Source: Cryptomeria japonica
Lineage: Eukaryota > Streptophyta > Pinopsida > Cupressales > Cupressaceae
DNA length: 64,000 nt
Reading direction: 5' to 3'
NCBI RefSeq assembly: GCF_030272615.1
Contig: NC_081414.1
Location: forward strand, 909,297,009-909,361,008
This document shows, in pieces, positions 21,771 through 33,900 of the stretch (its first letter is position 1; every line of letters starts with the position of its first letter). The translations under genes and the position numbers were made by a program. A model generated the notes under the pieces. That model did not search any database. It saw nothing but the letters and a program-made list of their open reading frames with translations, and had not been told where the DNA came from.

Positions 21771-22102
21771 CAATAGGCCTCTTTGGCTTGCAATCAAAAG
21801 TATAAGCCTCTTTGGCTTTGTAATAACTTGGAGGAGTGTACAAGTCAGCTTTTGACTTTATCATGGCTTGGAGGAGTGTATAGGTCAGCTTGTGAGTAGT
21901 GTTACGTATAGACTGGCTTGACTTTTGGCTTTGCAATGACTCAAAGAAATATAACTTAACAAAACTTAAAAAATGTCAGTCAACTTTGAATATCTAACAT
22001 TTTAAGCCTTAAAAAGTATAAGTTTAATGGCGGTCTCTCAGTCAAATTTGCAGCAAGATCAAAGGCATTGGCAAACTAAGAAATAGGAGCTGAGATATTG
22101 AG

Positions 22103-22253
22103 GCAAGCATTTGATATCGAAGATGTTGCTCGTTGATTCTTTCACATACTTGTTCTATGTCGTCAATCTCTTTCTTTTTCCTATGCCCACGTGCATGCCG
22201 AATCTGTAGATCAGATGCAGCTTTCGCTGCTCTCTGATTTTTTTGTCTATTCT
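22103..22253 (+). repeat. left arm of a distant inverted repeat
   Basis: This segment is matched in reverse complement by 24708-24862. Shared blocks include gatatcgaagat, tcaatctctttctttttcc, tatgcccac, tgcatgcc, tagatcagat and tctctgattttt. The arms are diverged and 2.45 kb apart. They could be two oppositely inserted copies of one repeat or decayed terminal repeats of a DNA element. Confidence 0.7.
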
Positions 22254-24707
22254 ATAGCTCTGTATTCCTCACATCTATCTCATCAATATTGTGAATTCTG
22301 TTGTTTTAACTTATATTCTTAAGAATAGAAGTTCTAAGGCGATCATACATTGGAAGCTTCTCAATACATTTTACCGCTTCCTCATCGTCTTCATGTTGTG
22401 TTTGATGAGCGAGAAAATTGCTACTTCTAGCAAACAGCCTGGAGCCTTTCCCTGTCGCAGGCTGCCTGTCCATTCCGGTGGCTTATCTTCTGTTTTTGAA
22501 TAAATCAGGTTTTTGTGGCATCAACAGTCATTGATTCTAGGGATGGATTTGTAGTTTTACTTTTTGTATGGATCACTATTAAATCGACGCTTGGCCATTT
22601 GGTATATAATGGCTTAGGCCTTTGAACTGTTTTGAATTTGATCATACTTTCTATTAATCTAGTGTGTATATCTATTCCTAAATATAGAAAAAGACATGAA
22701 ATTATTTTTTTAAATGGTTTTTAGTTTGGCTTCATGATATTGAACAATCTAGATTTAAATCTTATATATGGTTGATTATATTGTAAATGATTTTAAGTTT
22801 ATTTCATACATTTGTTTAAGGCTTAATATCAAATTTAGGTCATATTTGCAAATAGTTGATATTAGAAGCACAAATTTAAGTAATTATCAAGATTAAGGAG
22901 TATCCATTGCAGCATAGTCACTTTCGACATGATCTCATTCAACTTACAATTGACTTAAGCATATTTTATATATGATATTTTCAAATAAATTTCTTAATAA
23001 ATATTTATAACCAGTTTACATGCATAATCAAATTTAATCATATATAATTTTCTAGCACATTGTAAACTTGCACATCACTACCCACTCATTTTCCATCCAA
23101 ATTGATCTTATGGAAAATAGTTCTTAAAAACAAAATTATCTTTATATGGACACAATTTTTCCATTAAGATTTTTGAAGGATAAATTTCAAATATAAATAT
23201 GATAAGTAAAATTCTATTCATCAATTCTAATCTATACTAATTAGATGCCAAGATTAATGTTTATTCTTATGATTATTGACACTACATTATAGATTTCTCT
23301 CATGTAAACTCTTACATGAAATAAAATAAAATATATTTTACTGTAATAAAGAATCTAATTGCCTCAAAAAATGATAACCCAAATATAAAGTTAGCATCTT
23401 AAAGGTTGTTAATAGTGAGAATGAATAAAAAAATCAATTGACAACGTATTATCAATTAATATTAAAGAAAAATATTTCTACCAAATTTTAGTAATTAGTT
23501 TTAGGTGATGAGGATCTAGACTTTCTCCTTGTCTAAACTTTAGTAATCAAGTAAATAATGATCATCCCACTTCACTACTCCCTCAAAGACACTAACTTTA
23601 TACATTTATAATCTCAATTTGGGTGGCAACCAAATCATTAGGTATGAGATATTTTTTTGAAAAATGCATTACTTGTGTGATTGATTGCTAACAATTGAAC
23701 CACCACGAAATTGAAATAGAAAAATATTACATTTCAATTAAAAAATGGTGTGTAATTAAAGGGAAAATATTGATGGGACCATGAAATTGAGTGTGGTTGA
23801 CTATGAGCTCTATGTTTATCTTCTTGATTACAATATCTTCTAATTAAGAAAAAGTATTCCTTATATTTCTTATCCATGACTTTGTACTTTCTTCTCCTAA
23901 TAATGTGTTCAATGCTTCCTTCAATAAGCTTTTAGTTCTAGTTATTGTCAACCCTACTCAAAATTGTAAAGTATTTTAGAATAATTTTTAAATTTTTATA
24001 GTAGTTTGTTCAATAGGAGTTTTTGGATTCAATTGTGTAAGTCTTTTACAATGATGTTTTAGATCAAACTTAATGATCCATCATTAGGATGAGGAGTGAA
24101 ATAAGAGTTGAATTGAAAATTTAGCTCCATAAATAGGTCGCAATGACAGTATAGTGAAGAGGAGGCACATCAAAATAGAGGGAACTGAGAAAAAGAAAAA
24201 TGAAATTAAATATATCATAATGTCAGCATTCATAAGAGGTGTCAAAAATTATAAGTACTAATTTGAAATGATTCTCAAATTTTGGTAATGATTTAGTTCA
24301 CAAAAAATTTGTTTGCATGTAAGAATGAAGGTCCATCTTATTAAATATAATCTCACAATATTAATTTATATGAAAGATGCAATAAATAGTAATTTTAGAT
24401 TCTTAACTTAGAAAATAATTTTTACACCTAATATTTTAATAATGATATTAAATATGGATGTCAAATCTGAATTTAAAATTTGAATTTAAAAACTCAAAAA
24501 AGAATTACACACTCAAATTAGAAATTTAATTTTTTTAATATTATGCCTCTCCCTTTGTAAGCACGAGCCCAAAGCATCTTAAACATTGGACACGCCAGTG
24601 GAAGGTAAGTTCAAGATGGTGGATAAGGAATACCAAAAATAAAGATTACAAGAGTTTACAAAATTGGGTGACAGATAAATAGATAAGATGTACTTGATAA
24701 ACTGGAC
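22254..24707. other. AT-rich sequence between the inverted arms, no gene seen
   Basis: The only open frame of note (22291-22503, plus, 70 codons) has no motif I recognise. The rest is AT-rich with stops in all frames. I see no transposase-like segment. Confidence 0.5.
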
Positions 24708-24862
24708 AAATCAAAATAAAAATCAGAGAACAGCAAATCTGTATCTGATCTATAGTTTTGGCATGCAGGTGGGCATAGGAAAAAGAAAGAGATTGATTGG
24801 CATGCAGGTGGGCATAGGAACAAGCATGTGAATGAATATTATCTTCGATATCAAGTGGTTGT
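24708..24862 (-). repeat. right arm of the distant inverted repeat, with internal duplication
   Basis: It is the reverse-complement partner of 22103-22253. A block ggcatgcaggtgggcatagg occurs twice in tandem, at about 24762 and 24799, where the left arm has it once, so a local duplication arose here. Confidence 0.7.
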
Positions 24863-25918
24863 TTTAATATTTCAGTGTGATCACATCAAGAATATATTTC
24901 TAAACTTAAAAGTGTTAAATACAGAGAATTAATTAATATTTTTTAGATTTAATATGTTGCTTAATGTGTGTGATTTAAGACTAATTGACTTTTAATTATC
25001 GAACGAAAAAATACAAATTTAAAAAGAGTATAAATGTCTGACTAATCATGGACTACTGAGACCATCATAGTACTGACAAATGATGGGAATAGGGTGCAGG
25101 AAGAGATGTGTATAATACCATTGATGCACATGGTGAACCCAACAACGAGCTTTGTTAACGGTAAACAGCATGCAGACAGATTATGGCTTTTATGAATTAT
25201 AAAACGAAATAATTTATTGTTTTTTGTATGAATCATCAAGAATTATAGTTTATTAATAGCTAACTTAAGTTGAGATAAAATCACTTGAAATGTGTTGAAT
25301 TTCTTTAGAGTTATTAATTTATTTCGAACAATTGAGGTGGTAGATCAAACATGGTAGTTGGTGCACTAAATTGGAGATAGAATAAGAATAGGAGTTGTTG
25401 ATTTCATATCAGAGAGTTGTATAAAGATGAATTAGATTTTAAAGATGTGTCTATGCAATATTTAATTAATATGGATAGATTTTCATGGTTAGAAATTATT
25501 TGAAAAAAAAAAATTCAAAAGAAATTATTTATACATGCTTCAAGATTAAATGAGAGAAAAAGTAGTCGGAAAGAAGTATAGTAGAGATCCTACCTAACAA
25601 TTTGGGATAGACAAAATAATAGTGCAATTGTGTAAGAATTACTATTGGTCAAAGATGAGTGAAAATGTGAATAATATTGTGTAGAGTTGCAAAGTTTGAT
25701 AGATTGACAAAGTGAAGAGTTAGTATATAGGTTTATGTTATCATCATTATTGTAAATATGTTGAAAAGACATGACAACATATTTCATTACTAGGTTGTGA
25801 AGGGCTTGATGACATTATGAATCTACCTTTATTCAAATCACTAATTCAATGATATCAAAAATATAAATAATTAAATTAGTACATTCATGTTTCATATACA
25901 TACTTACCATTATAAATA
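24863..25918. other. AT-rich spacer, no gene seen
   Basis: No coding, RNA or mobile-element signature is visible on either strand. Confidence 0.55.
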
Positions 25919-26321
25919 AGAAATAAGTGGTGATACTTTATTTTTTGGCAGGAAATTTTTTGGCTCATGGGATTTGGCACAGAGCTTTGGAAAATTTTGT
26001 CTTTTTCCATTGATAGCAACTGTGGAGTCTACATTTGAAAATTATCCGATGGGTTTTTTTGGCAAATTGTCATATGGGCTCTATGCAAAACTGATATTAT
26101 ATGTGTTGTGAGCGCATTTTGTATGTGGTTTTGGGCGGGGTGCATAAACTGATCCGTTAGATACTATAGGTTTATTTTATGAGCTGTGACCAGAGGTTTT
26201 CTTCCCAGGGTTCTTTCCTCTGGTATGCTCTTTGAATCCTGTGTAAAAAATAAAAAATATTAATAAAAAAGTTTAGTGGAATAATCCACTTTTATTGAAA
26301 AAAAAAAGAAATAAGTGGTGA
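25919..26321 (+). mobile_element. 5'-truncated LINE-like retroposon with 15-bp TSD
   Basis: The 15-mer agaaataagtggtga occurs at 25919-25933 and again at 26307-26321. Between them lie about 373 bp ending in an A-rich tail (gaaaaaaaaaa, about 26297-26306). A long perfect target duplication with a 3' poly(A) and no LTR is the signature of target-primed reverse transcription. The body has no ORF; it resembles a LINE 3' untranslated region (ttttcttcccagggttc). A retroposed host transcript is the alternative. Confidence 0.8.
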
Positions 26322-26689
26322 CCTGTCTTTCTTTTGTAAAAAAAGAGTATCATATGCCAAACACTATATAACCCATTACATTGAAAATCATATAAATGAA
26401 ACACTTTCTTCATATATGAAAGAAATATATAGATCATTTTAAGAGATTATGGTTGTAATTAAATATCAAAATTAAGACCATAATCTTAATATTTAATACT
26501 TATTATTTTGGAACATCAATGGTGGTGTCTTTAATAAACAAATTATGTTGCATATACTACCATTAGATTTGTTTTATGAGGTACGATATAAGGAGATTGT
26601 CTCGACATTATATTTAATTTCAGCAAAATTGTTATGATTAAGAATTTTGATCATATCTTAGATGAAATTATGAGTTTATTATCTTTACC

Positions 26690-28493
26690 GTACAATAATT
26701 CTTAAGATGCAATAATTATCTATAAATCACGAAGAATAGAAACACTTATGTTCAGTTGTTTTGAGTAAAAGTTGCATGAGATAACACCCCTCCTTAAGTG
26801 TAACTAAGAAGAAAAGCCTAGTGAAATGAAAGACGAAAGAGGGAAAACCCATGGGATAAAAATCTCCCATCAAAATTTACACTAACTTTGCATGGTAGCT
26901 ACTATGTTTTAGTGTCCTTCTCCCCAAATATTTCTCACAAAAAGTGAAAAGGAAGAGATGATGTATCCTTCCATAATGTGTATTGAATGGTAGATGCTCA
27001 AAACTAGATGTAGAAGATGGTCCACAATCGTCGAACAACATTCATCCCCTTAGGAAGAAACAAAACCAAAGGTGTATGCAAGATATCTGCTCATTCCTAA
27101 AAGGGATATGTTTGAAGAAAATTCAAACTAAATGATGTCTTTAAACTCTGCTCACTAGTCTCGATGTCGATGCTGAAATTTGTCATAATCACATCAGGCA
27201 TTCTAAGCCCCACTGTTGAAGATAACAATCTAGAATCACCTAGAAACCAAAGTAGAACATAATTAAAAGACTCAAGTATCTCTTCAAAATGATTAGAGAT
27301 CTCTTCAAAATATTGTGCCAATGTATCCACACTCATATAAAACTACGAGAAATGATAATGTAAAATATGATGAAGTAGATTGAAATGTTTCCTCACAACA
27401 ATTGAACAAAAATCATCCTCATCGAAGAGAATATGTATGCAATCAATAGTGTCATGTAGATATGAAATGAGGGACTCTACAAACAAACAAGAGATGTTTG
27501 GTAGAAATTGGTCCCAATGAACTGAATCTAGAAGACACAAATGACCCTGTCACAAAGAATCATTGGAAGTTTTCAATGAAGCAAATCAAAACTCTAAAGA
27601 AGAAACAAACTGATTATCCTAGAAGGATGCATGTCCACAAAGGATGGGGCAATAGAAGTCTCAGTATCATCCAAAGAAACTTTTAGACGAAGATCCAATG
27701 TCTCCATACAATTGTTGGATAATGCTCCAAGAGGGAAAGGGCACTCGGTGCGCTCTATGTGATGTAGATTATCTTCAAAAATAGTAATACATATTAGTAT
27801 ATAGACCATGTCATTACTGTTAAGCCATGCATTCTTCTATGAACATAGTCACTTGGTTTAGGAATGAGCTCAGGGAGATAGATTAGTAGATCCTACTCAA
27901 GGCAATGATTTTTTATCCCTTGTTTCCAAGACAAATAGTTATCTGAAGTTAATTTGACAATAGAAAGATGAAAATAATTATCAAGAAACATGTTTACCCT
28001 CCCATAAATGGAACTTTATCTCAGTTTATAATTACACAAAAAAAACATTAAAAGACACCCCAAGACAACAGAAATTTAATTTTTTTTTTAATAATTCTAA
28101 TTTCCAATACTAACAAAAGAGTGTTTGTGCTCATTCTTCTTAATTCCTATGTGCTGTGATACCATGTGAAATTTATAGCAGAAGCTGCAAAAGAGAGTAT
28201 GGATCTAGTTAAAAAAGAGACTAAAAAGATAGAGGAAGACAACAGAGCTGCGAATAAAATGAAATTCTGTATTAACTATTAACAAATATTTAAAGATGCA
28301 TAAATTACAAAGAGAACGACTGCAGAAAACATGAATTGCGGAGGAAACGAAAGAAGCTCGGAAGAGACGTTAAGAGTAAGCACGCAATCCTCTTTAGTTA
28401 GTTTAGCATAAAAGGAGCATGCAGTCTTTATCCGTAAATTACGAAGAGTAGCAGCAGTTAAGTTGAGTTGACTAAAAGTTGCATGCGTTAACA
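26690..28493 (-). mobile_element. decayed Copia-like remnant D
   Basis: A primer-binding-like site (TGGTATCACAGC on the minus strand, 28164-28153) lies next to a TG edge at 28165. At the other end a tract CACTTAAGGAGGGG (minus, 26800-26787) precedes a CA edge at 26786. About 70 bp before 26786 resemble the last 70 bp before 28493 (aaaagttgcatg with taaca), as two LTR ends would. The remaining LTR parts do not align by eye, and the internal 1.37 kb has only short broken frames on the minus strand (27097-27809) that I cannot assign. This is a tentative reading of an old, internally deleted element. Confidence 0.4.
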
Positions 28494-28897
28494 GTTTGTC
28501 CAAGTAAAGTGGTAAGGTTTGTCAATGGGGATTTAAAATGAGAAAACATGTTGTAAGGAAAGATAGAAAATCAAAGGAAAAAGTATAAAGGACAAAAGAT
28601 GTCTTTTTTAAAAAGCTATACACATTGTGTTGTTTCATCGGTTCTTATTCGTGATTTTTTAAAAGCTATAGAAAATCAAAGGAAAAAGTATAAAGGAATT
28701 CAATAAGCACATCAATCAAAAGGCATCAATTGAGAAAGTTTGCATTGTGCTTGGTAGAATATGTTCATAGCCAACAAACAATGTTTAATGATGAATAAAT
28801 AGTAACACAGATGAATAGTTTTTTAATAAATTCATATAGGATACGGGAAGTATCTCGTTTATGAGAAAAGTAGTTTGAGACTCAGAAAGAAATTCAT
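28494..28897. other. spacer downstream of the SDR remnant
   Basis: AT-rich, no gene seen. A short direct repeat (aaagctatagaaaatcaaaggaa-like) occurs near 28560 and 28665. This region would hold the 3' untranslated part of the SDR gene on the minus strand. Confidence 0.5.
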
Positions 28898-29548
28898 TTA
28901 GAAGTCAGTGATCTCCTTTCCAAAAAAGTATTTACCTGAAGGTCCACCAGGAGGAAGCAAAGATAAGTTAACTACATTTTCAGCACCTTCACTCGGTGAT
29001 ATGTCTCCTGTATCATATGTCATTCCAGTTTTGATGTATCCAGGATGAATGCAATTTACGTACGCCTTATCAGAAAGCTCACGGGCTAATAGACGTGTGT
29101 ATGCGTTCATACAAATCTTTGACATTTTGTAGGCAGAAAATGGGGCTGGCCATCCTTTCTCTTCCAAGTTTTTCTTTTGCTTGACATCTTCGGAAAACTG
29201 GCTTAATATGGAATCCAGAAAGTCCTCACTAACAATATCCATGTCAGCGAGTTGTTTTTGTAGTACTGGATTTGGCATCATCTGTGAAAACATTTGTAAA
29301 CATATATATAGTGCATTCACTCTTTATATGATTGAAATCTTTACCTTGAGCACAGTAAAAAGAAATTAAATTACCTTGAGAAGCCCATATAAAGAGGAGA
29401 CATTAACAATTCGTGGCCGGCCAAATGATTCCCTGAATAATGATATCAAGCCATTCACAACTCTCTTTGTACCATAATAATTTATGTCAATACATGTTGT
29501 TACACTTTCATGATCATACACAGAAATTTCATTCGATGTTCCATACAC
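28898..29548 (-). CDS. short-chain dehydrogenase/reductase, last two exons (menthol/salutaridine reductase-like), 5' part missing
   Basis: Two exons on the minus strand, 29548-29375 (58 codons) and 29281-28898 (127 codons plus TAA), join in phase 0 across an intron with GT and AG ends. The joined product shows the classical SDR catalytic region: the RIVNVSS strand with the active-site Ser, then SAYKMSK with the YxxxK pair, then VNCIHPGYIKTGM and a GGPSGKYFFGKE tail. This layout matches plant NADPH-dependent SDRs of the neomenthol dehydrogenase/salutaridine reductase type, about 300 residues, which reduce small carbonyl metabolites in the cytosol. The N-terminal Rossmann exon with the TGxxxGIG motif is not found before element C at 30147. 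The gene is therefore either truncated or has far-off 5' exons. The two exons have no internal stop, so the decay, if any, is at the 5' side. Confidence 0.8.
29282..29374 (-). other. intron of the SDR gene, 93 bp
   Basis: The donor is CTCAAG/GTAATT at 29375/29374 and the acceptor TTTTCACAG at 29282. The same CTCAAGGTAA string recurs 30 nt further in (29350-29341). Use of that second donor would bring an in-frame TAA into the message, so the first donor is the productive one. Confidence 0.8.
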
Positions 29549-30141
29549 CTGCAATAATGAAGGAATATTGAATAAATTGAATAAGAATAGTACTCAAATG
29601 CAATTTAAATGTTAAGAATAGTAACACACGTCTCACAAATAATATGACATCTCCCTTACATAAAATGCGTGAGATACATAAATGTAGTTAATTAGATTTT
29701 TAAATTAAATAGAATATGTATTATTTCAAAATGAAAATAACATGATTATCTTAAAAAGTAATAGATTAAATAGAATCAAATCTCAAAATATGTAAATTAA
29801 AGATAAGCCTTCATCCACTCTCATACAAGGAAGTAATTGTATAAAATAACATTACCCCTTTAAAACGGATAACATTTGCGCAGATCTACCAAAGCCCATA
29901 TCTTCTACTCTAGAAGGGAAAAGCTCCTTGTCTAAGTTAGTTGATGATGTTGCTTCATGTTCTCCTAATGTTCTCTCCATATTTTTGGAGAATGCTTTGA
30001 AGAGTTGTTCTAAGAACACTTTTGGGGTTGTTATAGCTTCTCGAGGGAATGGTGAGTTGGTTGATTCTTTTCCCCATGTTTTGGAGAAAGATTCTAGGAG
30101 TTTAGGTATGAAAGTTTCATCGCAGGCTATGATTGGCAGTC
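29549..30141. other. AT-rich spacer up to element C
   Basis: No SDR exon is visible on the minus strand. A plus-strand open frame (29928-30141) is cut by element C and continues weakly after it at 35752; I do not recognise it. Confidence 0.4.
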
Positions 30142-30146
30142 AAATG
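30142..30146. repeat. target site duplication of element C (AAATG), left copy
   Basis: AAATG here and at 35747-35751 directly abut the TG...CA edges of the two LTRs. Confidence 0.9.
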
Positions 30147-30842
30147 TGTTGAGATACATGTGTCTCAACCTTGCAATTTTTGGTAAATTGTTCCAAATGT
30201 AGTTGGGAGGTTTCCCATGTGTCGGTGCCTTGGAAAAAGGTATAAGAGTTGTTAAAAGATGCCTTGTCCATAGTATAACATAGGAGGGCCATTTTTAGAG
30301 ATTATATGACATATTTCATGTTGGTTATGAGGGTCAAAAATAGGGGATAAGAGTTTGGACGTGAGTAACTACTTTTAACCTGGTTTTCTTATCTTGGAAA
30401 AACAAATGTCAAGGGTGGGCAACACATGTCATGTAGGTTTTGCCCATGGTATTGTAAAACCACAAATGGTTTCCAGGTTGTAAAATTCCTATATAATGAG
30501 GGCTTGGAGAGGAGTTTGTATCATGGAGTTTTGGTTTGCAAGGCTGGGTGCTAGAAGGATGCTAGTGAAGTCTCTCTGAGCTTGAGTTGAGGTGATGCTC
30601 TTGTAAGAACTTGCATTGCAAGTGTATTGTAATCTCTTGTTGATTTGTTAATATACTATGCAGGTTTTAGAATGTGGGGTTTTTCACCCGTATGGGTTTT
30701 CCCCACGATAATCACTGTGTTATGTGTTTCTTGTTTTATTTCTACTCTATTTGCTTCTTGTGATCTCTGTGATAGTTATTTGCAAAATTGTCCTCTCAAG
30801 ATTAGCATAGGAAGCGTTTCCGCACACCTTTGCTTCCTTACA
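30147..30842 (+). repeat. 5' LTR of element C
   Basis: It begins TGTTGAGATACATG and ends CTTCCTTACA, followed after two bases by the primer binding site. A TATA box (TATATAAT) lies at 30490-30497. Confidence 0.93.
30490..30497 (+). promoter_or_regulatory. TATA box in the 5' LTR of element C
   Basis: TATATAAT in the middle of the LTR is retained in the 3' LTR at 35394-35401. It would set the U3/R boundary roughly 30 bp downstream. Confidence 0.6.
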
Positions 30843-30844
30843 AG

Positions 30845-30857
30845 TGGTATCAGAGCC
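30845..30857 (+). promoter_or_regulatory. primer binding site of element C (initiator Met tRNA type)
   Basis: TGGTATCAGAGCC begins two bases after the LTR end and matches the usual plant Copia site. Confidence 0.93.
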
Positions 30858-30945
30858 TGGCCAGTTTTGGTTCTATTTGTTGGGTACAAGGTTTGAGTGG
30901 GAGCTTGTGCAGAGTATTTCATTTCTGTATTGCAGGATCGTAAAG

Positions 30946-33900
30946 ATGGCAAGTATATCAGGGAGGATTGATGTAGAGAAGTTTTCTGACACAAACTTTG
31001 AAATGTGGAAGCTGAAGATAGAAGATCTGTTGATTGATCGAGATCTATGGGATGCAGTCAATGAGAATAAGTCAAGGCCCACAGATCCGACTTTAGCTGC
31101 ACAATATGATGTAATGGATAGAAAAGCTAAAGGTCTCATAAGATTGTGCCTTGCAGACTCAATTCTGATTAATGTCCACGAAGAATCTACTGTGAAGAAG
31201 CTTTGAAAGAAGCTAAGTGAGATCTACCAAGCAAAATCACTTGTGAATAAAATTTTCTTGAGGAAGAAGTTGCATTCCTTGAGAATGGAAGAAGGTGGAC
31301 GAATTTCTGAGTATTTGGAAAGTTTTAATATGTTGGTGACTCAGTTGACCTCAGTTGGGGTACCAATGGATGAAGAAGAAAGGTACCAAATCCTGCTATG
31401 TTCATTGCGAGACTCATGGGACAGCCTTGTGATGGCCATAGGGAGCAATGTAGTCGTCTTGAAGATGGAGGATGTTGTTGGTTCTCTACTTTCTGAGCAG
31501 ATGAGAAGGAAGGTTTCTCTGAATGCCAAAGAGGCTCTGAGTGTTCAAGGAAGACCAAAAGAAAGAGGCAAGAATGAAAAGCAGAATGGCCATTCTAAGT
31601 CCAAGAATAAGGGGAGATCAAAATCTCCTGGTAAGTCCAAGGTAATTTGTTGGAATTGTGGAAAGCCCAGACATTTCCGAAAGGACTGTAAAGAAGAAAA
31701 GAAGAAAAAGAAGAAGAAGCAAGATTCTGATTCTGAGTCCGAGAAGGAAGATGGAGATGCTTTTATTACAGCCTTGGCTACTTGTGCAGGTGACAATGCA
31801 TGGTTGATAGACTCAGGTGCATCTTTCCACATGACTCCTATTAGAAACCGGTTTAGTAAGTATGAAAAGTTTGATGGTGGTAAGGTGTATTTGGGTGATA
31901 ACTCCTTTCTTGATATTGTTGGTCATGGAAGTGTTCATGTTAAATTTTATGATGGTAGAACTACAAGATTTGATGGTGTCTTGCATATCCCGGGACTAGC
32001 AAGAAATTTGTTATCTGTTAGCAAACTAATAGATGCAAGTGCGCATGTACATTTTTCTGAAGTAGGTGTGAAAATGGTGAGAGGTGCTATGGTAATAGCA
32101 AGAGGAAGCAGAATGGGTACATTGTACCAGCTTGATGCATGCACAGTTGAGTGCAATAGCACTTTTGATAAAACTGTGATAAAGACTATGTTGGAAAAGG
32201 AGAGGGTGTCTCTTTCAATAGATGGTCATGGTTTTTGGGTACCCAAGGGTGCTCTGTCTACCGAATCAAAGTTGCCTGTAGAGAAGACAATGTTGTGGCA
32301 CCTGAGGCTCGGCCACATAGGTGAGAAGGGTCTGCGAACTTTGAAAAATAAGAACCTTGTTAATGTGTTGAATGATTGCAATCTTGAATTTGATTTTTGT
32401 GAGCATTGTATTTATGGAAAACAAAACCGCATTCAGTTTTACTCCAGTTCTTATAAGTCTTCAAGTGTTTTGGATCTAATCCATTCGGATGTATTTGGTC
32501 CAGTTGATATTTCTTCTATTGGTAAATCAGTTTATTATGTTTCTTTCATTGATGATTTCAGTAAAAGAACATGGGTTTATTTTCTTAAGAGTAAAGCTGA
32601 AGTTTTCAGTCGTTTCAAAGAATTTAAAGCAATGGTTGAGTTGCAGACTGGAAAGAAGATAAAATGTTTAAGGACAGATAATGGTGGTGAATATTGCTCC
32701 AATGATTTTGACACATTTTGTAAAGATTGTGGTATTAAGAGACAGAAGACAACTCCGTATTCTCCACAATAGAATGGAGTTGCAGAAAGAATGAACAGGA
32801 CCTTGATGGAGAAGGCTAGGAGTATGCTAAGTGGTGTTGGTCTAGAACAAAAGTTCTGGGTTGAAGGTGTAGCCACTGCCTGCTACCTGATAAACAGGTC
32901 TCCTACATCAGGTCTTGTTGATAAAACTCCAATGGAAGCGTGGTCGGGCCACAAGCCTTCACTTAGTCATCTGAGAGTTTTTGGTTGTGAGGCATATGCC
33001 CATGTGCCAAAGAAGAAGTGAACAAAATTGGATAACAAAGCTATTAAATGTATATTCATTGGATACAGTTATAGTGTGAAAGGATACAAGCTTTGAGATC
33101 CTGTTGCACAAAAGGTATTTTATTCCAGAAGTGTTATTTTTAGAGAAACTAAGTCTTCTTCTGTTACAGTGTAGCCAAAACAAGAGGAAGAAAAGAAAGA
33201 TGTGATTCAACTGCCTGCTACACCTGAAAAAGTTGAATCAAGGCCCTTAGAAAGACAGGAAGTTGATGAGAGCTCTACAAGTTCTAAATCATCAGAGGAA
33301 GAAGAAGAACTTGAACCTGAACTTGTTCGAAGGTCTACTAGACAAAGAAAACCACCTGAAAGGTATGGATATTCTCCTAATGATTGGAGATGCATATTTG
33401 CTTTGAATTCTAATATTGATGAACCAAAATCTGTAGAAGAGGCTCTTGGTATGAATGATTCAAAGTCCTGGAAAATTGCCATGGATGAAGAGATGGCAGC
33501 TCTTTAGAAGAATGACACATGGGACCTTGTAACATTGCCTAAAGGACGAAAGCCTGTTGGTTGCAAATGGGTGTTCAAAAGAAAGATAGGTTTAGATGGA
33601 AGAATTGAAAAGTACAAAGCACATTTGGTTGCAAAAGGTTACTCCCAGGTTGGGGGAGTAGATTATGGTGAGATTTCTTCTCCTGTAGCCAAAATGACAT
33701 CCATTCATTTCTTGCTTTCTATTGTAGTAGCTTATGATCTAGAGGTCGAACAAATGGATTGAAAAACTGTTTTCCTTCATGGAGATTTGGAGGAAGAAAT
33801 TTATATGACACAGCTAAAGAACTATGTGGTAAAAGGTAAAAGTAATTTGGTCTGTAAGTTGAAGAAATCCTTGTATGGTTTAAAACAAAGTCCTAGGATG

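Noticed and set aside
22291..22503. Possible N-terminus of a membrane enzyme
   Set aside because: A hydrophobic stretch followed by QPGAFPC faintly recalls a P450 start, but there is no continuation and the motif is not met.
29928..30152. 74-codon plus-strand frame next to element C
   Set aside because: It crosses into the LTR of C, and the part outside has no recognisable domain.
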